Of a DNA stretch of 20,564 bases, positions 16,101-20,564 are shown piece after piece (within the stretch, counting starts at the first letter, position 1; the number at the start of each line of letters is the position of its first letter). The position numbers and the translations under genes are program-made. Location: contig CAZWVM010000050.1 in the NCBI GenBank assembly GCA_964637705.1, positions 1-20,564 on the forward strand, written 5' to 3'. The notes beneath the pieces are model-generated. The model was not told the DNA's origin. It searched no databases and saw only the letters and a program-made list of their open reading frames with translations. Source of the stretch: CAZWVM01 sp964637705 (GTDB lineage Bacteria > UBA8481).

Positions 16101-16164
16101 CCTCGTCGAGCTGCCGAACGCGATGAAAGCGGAGATCCTGCGGAGGGCGAAGGCCACGCGCTAG
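13150..16164 (+). CDS. Membrane-anchored metallo-beta-lactamase/beta-CASP protein with GYF_2 domain and tandem SpoVG-like units
   Basis: The 1004-residue chimera has an N-terminal GYF_2 domain (about 8-60: WFLNTPDGSQGPYTLDEL, YLWREGYAEW), a Pro/Ala linker, one membrane helix (111-130), then a metallo-beta-lactamase fold: HAHVDH (228-233), HPAGHMLG (357-364) and SGD (Asp 387). Beta-CASP features follow: EST around E411, AHSAMMEYGES with H543, FSGH with H612, and THGD with H635. This set is that of CPSF73/RNase J-type nucleases, so zinc-dependent RNA or DNA cleavage is the likely activity. Two homologous ~137-residue units (703-840, 869-1004) resemble SpoVG nucleic-acid-binding domains. The Arg/Lys cluster before the helix predicts N-in/C-out topology, which is odd for a nuclease. 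No Shine-Dalgarno is seen. Confidence 0.88.
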   Translation: MSQPTNDRSWFLNTPDGSQGPYTLDELRAWRREGTLTDDHYLWREGYAEWRRCAEIAELTDTPVSTSPPAPSPSPAPAPAPIAASASTASTIRVPVKRPLAATPPPGRKRLVALLLVLVLAGGAYYLFGVRGADGEHGLERRELDRAAVETAPPPPVAVGRITFLGGASQVSGSCHLVEFENTRLLIDAGAFYEDPEGGRGLDAAREAKLYANLPVPPTSLDFVVVTHAHVDHIGRLPHLFALGARPRIILTPPTRDIMLLTLKETLRSSDMPGDRLVREKGARVYHSFPDDCPLAKAIPEAKRETFAMGRSRARDERVDLCEWCLNAELGEIASRCEPVEFGRATALTDSLSVELHPAGHMLGAAWARITYRVTPETSFVLSASGDLGEESHAFFPRTAVSGRCDYALVESTYGGKDDGAGAGDPWEEFRPFLENVRKAVSAGQLVLIPSFVTDRAHKVLSVLAWGRKQGLIPPRTPLYLTSPTAEALLEVYGRHVYDTSPYYSSSFLATAAQLENGRPFEPAGLIRKTERQYPFPSIVVAHSAMMEYGESFRLADLLIEDPRLHVVFVGYQAPYTPGGRIKDETAQTVTIAGRERRIAATRADFPVFSGHAARPALIGWLRDAGPTEGVFVTHGDPRNSERVARAAMDELRLPREIVIPRYGQSFPLLTRSLSETRVIAVPEERPSPPRLSSATTAAGIAIEVSRIENGDVTIGDGLTVVGLASPGGTWPAEVSFPSAAVGNRLRQAAKDRRTAPSKPLEITAVELSPEAPGGSVLAEATVVFDGAIRVAGVKLLKRQDGTTSAVGPSVREGTEWKGRVTFSRQLAERIAAKIREAMERRPAAPAAPPPGAPAATTAPAAAAAPAVTALQNGTVTLGGVLTVRGVKEEAGRVTWPAFLQIRNESWRAKIEEDVRARRSASAAKPLEITRVWSRPAPQGNLLGFADVEFGGGIVVRNFRVMKNASGEEWLAVPSEKRGAEWVDLVELPNAMKAEILRRAKATR
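15256..15669 (+). repeat. First SpoVG-like unit of the beta-CASP protein
   Basis: Residues about 703-840. It begins IENGDVTIGDGLTVVG and continues through KPLEITAVEL, a VLAEATVVFDG strand, IRVAGVKLLKR, and a final helix ERIAAKIREAM. The order (DVRL-like strand, A-A-V-FDG, V-G-KV, E-W, helix) parallels SpoVG. The second half is the closer match; the first half may be a degenerate SpoVG copy or a linker. Confidence 0.6.
15754..16161 (+). repeat. Second SpoVG-like unit of the beta-CASP protein
   Basis: Residues about 869-1004, homologous to the first unit: LQNGTVTLGGVLTVRG, then KPLEITRVW, LLGFADVEFGG, IVVRNFRVMKN, LAVPSEKRG-EW-D and a closing helix. The last stretch is a good SpoVG match (A-A-V-F, VV-RV, G-VAMPS-R, E-D). 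It is separated from unit one by an Ala/Pro-rich linker and ends at the protein's C-terminus. Confidence 0.65.
16161..16164. other. Convergent stop-codon overlap (CTAG)
   Basis: The palindrome CTAG provides the TAG stop of the plus-strand beta-CASP gene (16162-16164) and, on the other strand, the TAG stop of the glycosyltransferase gene (16163-16161). There is no intergenic space, so any terminator for either transcript must lie inside the opposing gene. Confidence 0.95.
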
Positions 16165-17096
16165 GACGAGGGACGGTTCTCCCCCCCCTGCCGCCCGATC
16201 ATCACCGCCATCACCTCGATCACGAGCCCCATCAGGAGCGTCTGGAACCCGGTGAGGAAGACGAGGATGGCGACGAGGAAGAGCGGGTTCCGGTGGACCC
16301 AGACGCCGAGCCAGTACTTCTCGTACAGGATGTAGAGGCAGAGAACGACGGAGACCAGCATGAAGACAAGCCCCGCCAGCCCGATCGTGTGGAAGGGCCG
16401 CGAGCGGCGCGACGTGAAGCGCAGGGCGACGATGTCGAGGATCACCCCGAAGAGGCGTTCCAGCCCGTAGTGGGGTCTTCCGTGGATTCGCGGCCGGTGG
16501 TGTACGTCCTTCACCTCGTAGGTGACGCCGTCCATCGCCAGGACCACCGGCAGGAACCGGTGCATGTCGGGGCCGAAGGGCACGGAGCGGATGAGGTCTC
16601 CGCGGAAGGCCTTGAGACCGCAGCCGGTATCCGCGATCCGCGTGCCGCTCACCAGCCGGATGAGAGCGTTGGCGACCCGGGAAGGAATCGTGCGCAGGAG
16701 CGAGTCATGGCGGCGGGCCCGCCGGCCCGCGATCATGTCCAGGCCCGGGTTCCGCTCGAATTCCTCCACGAATCCCGGGAGATCCACCGGGTCCGACTGT
16801 CCGTCGGCGTCCATCGTGACGACGATCGAACCGCGCGAGGCGGCGATTCCGGCCGCGAGCGCCTCGGACTGGCCGCGGTTGACCGGCAGCCGGATCGACT
16901 TCAGCTCCCGCCAGGTCCGGGCGTAGCGCTCGAGGAGCGCGGGCGTCTCGTCCCGCGAGCCGTCATCGACCACGACGACCTCGTAGCCCGCCTCCATCGC
17001 GTCGAGCCGCTCGCGCAATTCGGGCAGGAGCGTCTCGAGCGATCCGGCCTCGTCGTGCGCCGGCAGGACGAGGCTCAGCCGGAGCGGCGCGGTCAC
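16161..17096 (-). CDS. GT2 family glycosyltransferase, polyprenyl-phosphate sugar transferase type (DPM1/GtrB-like)
   Basis: The 311-residue product has a GT-A fold N-terminus: SLVLPAHDEAGSL start, VVVVDDGSRDET (40-51), NRGQSEAL, and the metal-binding MDADGQSDP (DAD at 96-98). TDTGCGLKAF-type residues around 150-160 (ADTGCGLKAFRG) are typical of DPM1-like enzymes. Two C-terminal membrane helices (about 237-259 and 271-300) match the bacterial DPM1/GtrB/ArnC-like architecture. It probably transfers a sugar from a nucleotide donor to a polyprenyl phosphate on the inner membrane. The GTG start at 17096 overlaps the methyltransferase stop (GTGA) and has AAGGAG 8 bases upstream. The open frame extends further upstream but without domain sense. 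Confidence 0.92.
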   Translation of the reverse strand: MTAPLRLSLVLPAHDEAGSLETLLPELRERLDAMEAGYEVVVVDDGSRDETPALLERYARTWRELKSIRLPVNRGQSEALAAGIAASRGSIVVTMDADGQSDPVDLPGFVEEFERNPGLDMIAGRRARRHDSLLRTIPSRVANALIRLVSGTRIADTGCGLKAFRGDLIRSVPFGPDMHRFLPVVLAMDGVTYEVKDVHHRPRIHGRPHYGLERLFGVILDIVALRFTSRRSRPFHTIGLAGLVFMLVSVVLCLYILYEKYWLGVWVHRNPLFLVAILVFLTGFQTLLMGLVIEVMAVMIGRQGGENRPSS

Positions 17097-17794
17097 GCCG
17101 CCCTCTCCTTCACGGCCACGAAGACCCACCGGAGAGGCAGGCACGCGGACGGCATGACGCGCACCTTCTCCACGCGGAATCCGCTCCTCCTCAGGCGCTC
17201 CGCGAAGGCGTCCCGTGAAAAGGAATGGAGATGCCATCCGTCCTCCGCGTTGCGCACGGTTCCTCCCGGCACGCGCCACAGCAGCCGCAGGATCCCGAGG
17301 CGACCCAGCCACGCCTTGCCGGTGTCGATGAGCCTTTCGTTCGGGATCGAGATGACGAGGCGCCCCGCGGGCACGAGGAGCCGCGCGCACTCCGCGAGCG
17401 CCTTCTCCACGTCGGGCAGGTGCTCGATCACCTCGGTGCAGGCCACTGCGGCGAACCGGCCTCCGCGCAGGGGCGCCCGCTGCAGGTCGCCCTGGATCAC
17501 GCGGCGCCCGTGGCCGCGCTCCCGGGACCGCGCGACGTTCCATGCCGAGAGCTCAAGGCCGACGGCGTCTCCTCCCGCGCGCGCCAGGCGTTCCAGAAGA
17601 AGGCCTGGGCCGCAGCCCGCGTCGAGAACCAATCCGGCGCCCGGGGCCGCTTCGACCGCGACCGCCTCGTAGCGCTTTCGCTCGAATCGCCGCAGGAGCG
17701 GGTGAAGACCGTCGAGGTACGTGAGGACATCGTATTGCCGCGCCCGGCTTTCGTTCCACGCGCGTGCCTCCCCGGCGGTCATTCTCGTCGTCAT
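17093..17794 (-). CDS. Class I SAM-dependent methyltransferase
   Basis: The 233-residue product has the Rossmann methyltransferase motif I LVLDAGCGPG (55-64), the post-II acidic residue in GLELS (E81), GDLQRAPL (motif with D103) and CTEVIEHLPD (119-128), the pattern of Methyltransf_11/UbiE-like small-molecule methyltransferases. The substrate is unknown; with GT2, GT-C and asparagine synthetase neighbours, a sugar, lipid carrier or polysaccharide-precursor substrate is inferred. The ATG at 17794 overlaps the upstream stop (ATGA). A second ATG at 17782 is possible. No transmembrane segment is seen. Confidence 0.9.
   Translation of the reverse strand: MTTRMTAGEARAWNESRARQYDVLTYLDGLHPLLRRFERKRYEAVAVEAAPGAGLVLDAGCGPGLLLERLARAGGDAVGLELSAWNVARSRERGHGRRVIQGDLQRAPLRGGRFAAVACTEVIEHLPDVEKALAECARLLVPAGRLVISIPNERLIDTGKAWLGRLGILRLLWRVPGGTVRNAEDGWHLHSFSRDAFAERLRRSGFRVEKVRVMPSACLPLRWVFVAVKERAA
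17105..17110 (-). promoter_or_regulatory. Ribosome binding site deciding the GTG start of the GT2 gene
   Basis: AAGGAG on the minus strand, 8 bases upstream of the GTG at 17096 and lying inside the methyltransferase 3' end. It supports the overlapping GTG over starts further upstream. Confidence 0.75.
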
Positions 17795-19176
17795 CGGCCG
17801 GATGATACCTCCCGGCGCCGGAGCGTCAATGCGGCCGCCCCGGCCAGCACCGCGACCTGCGCGACGAGCGAGGACGGATAAACGTATCGAAACTCCGCCA
17901 TGCCGGGCACCAGGAGAAACGTCAGCGCATACGCGGCCGGCAGCGCGGCGAGGCTCGCCAGGAAGAGATCGCGGTCGCGGCGCCGGCGCAACCACCGCAC
18001 GAGGAGGAAGACACCCCCTCCCAGGCTCGCGGCGAACCAGGGAAGGTGCGAAGCGAGAAGCGAACGGGCCGCCCGGTCGGAGCCGATCCACTGCGCCCAC
18101 GCCCTCAGGGCGGCGCGCGCCGGCGCGTAGGACGGGTCGGGATCGAGCCCCTTGTCGTTCGGTGTCGAGTCGAACGGAAACCAGTAATGAATCCCGTTCC
18201 AGCCGAGCATGCGGAGGAAGAGGCCCGTTTTGAGTTCCACGAGCGCACCCGGGTGGCCGCGCAGAATGCGCCCGTATTCCGTCCTTAGCCGATCCGAATC
18301 GACGCCCGGCATCGGTCCGAGATGATAGTAGCGGTCTCGGAAATCCGATCCGTCGCCGGGATCGGGATAGAGCCGGAGAAGGGCCTCCGCCGTGTAGGGC
18401 AGATCCGGCCTGAGATCGGGGTGGGCGTGATGAAGCGCCACCAGTTCGTGGATGCGCAGCACGTCGGTGACGGAGAATTCCACGGGGGGGCAGGCCAGGC
18501 GAAGGGCTCCCGCCAAGAGGAGCCAGAATAGGAGCGGCGCCGCTGGCACGAGCCAGGCCCGACGGCGAAACGCGGCCGGGAGCGCCAGCCAGGACGCGGC
18601 GCCGAAGAGAAGGAGAACCGGCACGGCGTTGAAGCGGGTCAGCCCGGCCAGGGCGGCGGCGATCATGGCGAAGGCCGCCAACCCGGGACGGCCGGTCCGG
18701 GCGGCGCGCAAGAGGCCCGCGATCGTCCAGCAGAAGAGAATCAGGAGCCACGTGTCCTTCCAGTAAGCGACCAGGTGAAAGGACAGCGGCGGCAGGACGA
18801 TGAGAACGGCGAAAACCGCGAGCGCCACGGTGTCCCGCGAGGTCCTTGAGAGATCCGGCGCCGCGGTGGAGACCACCTCGCGGGCCAGGACGAAGACTCC
18901 GAGACAGCCGGACAGGCACTGCAGATGCGTGAGAGAGGCGAGACTGCCACCGGCCGCAAGGAGAAGGTGGAGCACCCAGGCGATGAAGGGCGGGTAGGCG
19001 GACGAATACCGGTGGGCGACGGCGTTCTCGTACTGGACCAGGGAATCGGACGTGACGATGCCGGGAGAGAAGACCGTGGAGAGCAGGAACGCAACCGAGA
19101 TGACGACCGCCCACGGCAGGGCCGCCGCCGCGAGTTCCCGGCCGCCGCGGGCGACGGGATCCGGCTTCGAGGTCAC
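17791..19176 (-). CDS. Polytopic membrane protein, probable GT-C-type glycosyltransferase
   Basis: The 461-residue product has about 10 hydrophobic helices. The first (about 17-36) is followed by an acidic loop TSDSLVQYEN with D44 and then SSAYPPFIAW, an arrangement resembling the first extracytoplasmic loop of GT-C/ArnT/PMT-like transferases in which an Asp is catalytic. A large extracytoplasmic segment (about residues 270-375, rich in Asp, His and Tyr) lies in the second half. GT-C enzymes move sugars from polyprenyl-phosphate carriers to lipids or proteins, which fits the neighbouring DPM1-like GT2. The GTG at 19176 overlaps the asparagine synthetase stop (GTGA). A longer frame reaching 19371 lies inside that gene and is not used. 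The exact family is not recognised. Confidence 0.82.
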   Translation of the reverse strand: MTSKPDPVARGGRELAAAALPWAVVISVAFLLSTVFSPGIVTSDSLVQYENAVAHRYSSAYPPFIAWVLHLLLAAGGSLASLTHLQCLSGCLGVFVLAREVVSTAAPDLSRTSRDTVALAVFAVLIVLPPLSFHLVAYWKDTWLLILFCWTIAGLLRAARTGRPGLAAFAMIAAALAGLTRFNAVPVLLLFGAASWLALPAAFRRRAWLVPAAPLLFWLLLAGALRLACPPVEFSVTDVLRIHELVALHHAHPDLRPDLPYTAEALLRLYPDPGDGSDFRDRYYHLGPMPGVDSDRLRTEYGRILRGHPGALVELKTGLFLRMLGWNGIHYWFPFDSTPNDKGLDPDPSYAPARAALRAWAQWIGSDRAARSLLASHLPWFAASLGGGVFLLVRWLRRRRDRDLFLASLAALPAAYALTFLLVPGMAEFRYVYPSSLVAQVAVLAGAAALTLRRREVSSGR

Positions 19177-20564
19177 GTGAGTGGCGCGGACCGCGCCCAC
19201 CGGTCTCTCCACGCGCCCAGCGCCGCGAGCGCCCAGAGTTCCCTCCAGCGGTCGCGACGCCCGTCCTGGTGCTCGCTCCAGAGCCGCTCGATGACGGGAC
19301 GTTCGAGCCCCAGCCCTGCGGCCTCCTCGATCCGCTCCCGGCTCCATTCCCGCAGTCCCGTTCTCAACCACGCCGCGACCGGCATCGTGAATCCGTGTTT
19401 CCTCCGCCGCGCCGCGAAGGCGACGGGCGTGCCGCGCAGGATCCTCTTGAGGATCGCCTTGCCCCGGCAGAAGTCGCGCGGCAGGCGATTGGCCGCCTCG
19501 ACGACGCCCCGGTCGAGGAAGGGGCAGCGCGTCTCGAGCGCGTGTCCCATCGTCGCGCGATCGACCTTCACCAGGATGTCATCCGGCAGGTAGAGCCGCT
19601 GGTCGAGGAGCAAGCTCTCGACCTCCGCGTCTCCGCCCTCGTCCGCAAGCACCGGGCCGAGCGTGGCGGCAAGCCCGCGGCTCCCGGGCCGGATCGCGGC
19701 GAGTTCCTCCGGGGAGAGATAGGACGTCCAGCGGAGCTGGCGTTCGCGGGGCGGACGATCGAAGGCCGCGACGAAGCGCCGCAGGACGTAGCGGCGCGTG
19801 TAATAGCCCTCGCCGTCGGGGACGCGGTCGAGCAGCCGCGCGGCCGGCTCCCTCCCGACCGCGAGGAAGGAGAAGCGGTCCGCGGCCAGCTGGGCGGAGA
19901 GGGTCGGATAGCCGCCGAAAAGCTCGTCGGCGCCGTCGCCGCCGAGCGCGACCTTGACATGGCGGGCGGCAAGCCGGGCGAGAAGAAACGTCGGGATCGC
20001 CGAGGCATCGGCGAAGGGTTCGTCATACACCTCGACGAGGCCGGGGGCCGCCTTCATGAGGGTCTCCGGCTCGACGCGCTCGACGATATGCTCCGCGCCG
20101 AGCGTCCTCGAGACGCGTTCCGCGTGGGGACTCTCGTCGAACTCCCCCTCCCCGAACCCGATGGAGAAGGTCTTGAAGCCTCCTCCCCGCTCGGCGACGA
20201 GCGCCGCGAGGAGCGACGAATCGACTCCGCCCGAGAGGAAGAGCCCCACCTCCACGTCGGCCACGAGCCGGCGGCGAACCGACTCGCGCAGCCGGGCCGC
20301 CAGTTCCTCCTCGAATCCGGCCGCCGCGCGGTCCCAGCGCGCCGGCTCGATGCGGGGCAGGAAATAGCGGTGCATCCTCAGCCCGTCGCGGTCCACGACG
20401 GCGCCGGATCCGGGCGGCAGCTTGCGGATGTCGCGGAAGATGCAGAGGGGCGACGGGACGTAGCCGAGAACGAGGAAGGCGTCGAGCGCCTCCGGGTCGA
20501 TCGCGCGCGAGACGCCGGGATGGGCGAGCAGGGCCTTGGGCTCGGAGGCGAAGGCGATCGCGTA
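19173..20564 (-). CDS. Asparagine synthetase (glutamine-hydrolysing) family, 5' end off window
   Basis: The 463 visible residues run from FASEPKALLAHPGV, the end of the N-terminal glutaminase domain, through the whole synthetase domain. The ATP pyrophosphatase loop SGGVDSS (111-117 of the visible part), GFGEGEFDE, and GGDGADELFGGYP are intact, as are the LVKVDRATMGHALETRCPFLD and RKHGF-MP stretches (quoted in part: DRATMGHALE, RCPFLD). The catalytic Cys at residue 2 lies outside the window. AsnB-type genes beside glycosyltransferases often serve polysaccharide clusters by amidating sugar acids or by a linked amidotransferase role; ordinary asparagine synthesis is equally possible. It is the most upstream visible gene of the overlapping cluster. 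Confidence 0.93.
   Translation of the reverse strand, partial: YAIAFASEPKALLAHPGVSRAIDPEALDAFLVLGYVPSPLCIFRDIRKLPPGSGAVVDRDGLRMHRYFLPRIEPARWDRAAAGFEEELAARLRESVRRRLVADVEVGLFLSGGVDSSLLAALVAERGGGFKTFSIGFGEGEFDESPHAERVSRTLGAEHIVERVEPETLMKAAPGLVEVYDEPFADASAIPTFLLARLAARHVKVALGGDGADELFGGYPTLSAQLAADRFSFLAVGREPAARLLDRVPDGEGYYTRRYVLRRFVAAFDRPPRERQLRWTSYLSPEELAAIRPGSRGLAATLGPVLADEGGDAEVESLLLDQRLYLPDDILVKVDRATMGHALETRCPFLDRGVVEAANRLPRDFCRGKAILKRILRGTPVAFAARRRKHGFTMPVAAWLRTGLREWSRERIEEAAGLGLERPVIERLWSEHQDGRRDRWRELWALAALGAWRDRWARSAPLT

Noticed and set aside
17097..17543. Longer N-terminus for the GT2 protein
   Set aside because: The extra residues overlap the methyltransferase gene and are low-complexity; the GTG at 17096 has a good Shine-Dalgarno and starts just before the conserved SLVLPAHDE motif.
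17795..19114. Methyltransferase frame continuing open up to 19114
   Set aside because: This part is antiphase to the membrane protein and has no domain; the ATGA overlap at 17791-17794 marks the real start.
19177..19371. Longer N-terminus for the GT-C-like membrane protein
   Set aside because: The extension lies inside the asparagine synthetase coding region and shows Arg/Gly-rich shadow composition.

Overview
The window is very GC-rich (third codon positions dominated by G/C, long open antisense frames everywhere), densely packed and bacterial. The gene content (an EttA-type ABC-F protein, LysM and GYF_2 domain proteins, fibronectin type III arrays, a LacI-family regulator with a textbook sigma-70 promoter) suggests a Gram-negative-type bacterium, perhaps from a poorly sampled high-GC phylum recovered from a metagenome. 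No rRNA or other taxonomic marker is present, so the lineage is inference.

Region 1 (1-9190, minus strand) is a starch-degradation operon read right to left. A near-perfect promoter (TTGACA-16-TATAAT, 9137-9164) with two adjacent LacI-type inverted repeats at the start site (9111-9136) precedes three genes joined by 4-base start/stop overlaps: a 90-residue exported protein of unknown function, a LacI-family regulator, and a giant secreted enzyme of at least 2564 residues that runs off the left edge. The giant enzyme carries two unrelated amylase catalytic domains in one chain, GH13 then GH57, separated by a duplicated starch-binding/FnIII block and followed by CBM25-like, CBM20-like and many FnIII modules.

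Region 2 (9267-10952, minus) is ettA, a ribosome-associated translational throttle. Region 3 (11084-16164, plus) holds a secreted two-LysM protein, a small RF1-domain (GGQ) ribosome-rescue-type factor resembling mitochondrial MTRFR/C12orf65, and a 1004-residue chimera: GYF_2 domain, one membrane helix, a metallo-beta-lactamase/beta-CASP domain of the CPSF73/RNase J type, and two tandem SpoVG-like units. This chimera is the most unusual protein in the window together with the GH13-GH57 fusion.

Region 4 (16161-20564, minus) is a tight cluster read right to left: asparagine synthetase (5' end off the window), a polytopic GT-C-like membrane protein, a SAM methyltransferase and a DPM1-like GT2 glycosyltransferase. 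Every junction is a 4-base overlap. This combination is typical of surface polysaccharide or lipid-glycan biosynthesis. It meets region 3 tail to tail, with both stop codons inside one CTAG.

There is no gene-free stretch longer than 300 bases. The largest gaps are 9051-9266 (promoter region), 10953-11083 (divergent ettA/LysM intergenic, no clear promoter seen) and 13060-13149. No tRNA, rRNA, CRISPR array, insertion sequence or clear intrinsic terminator was seen.
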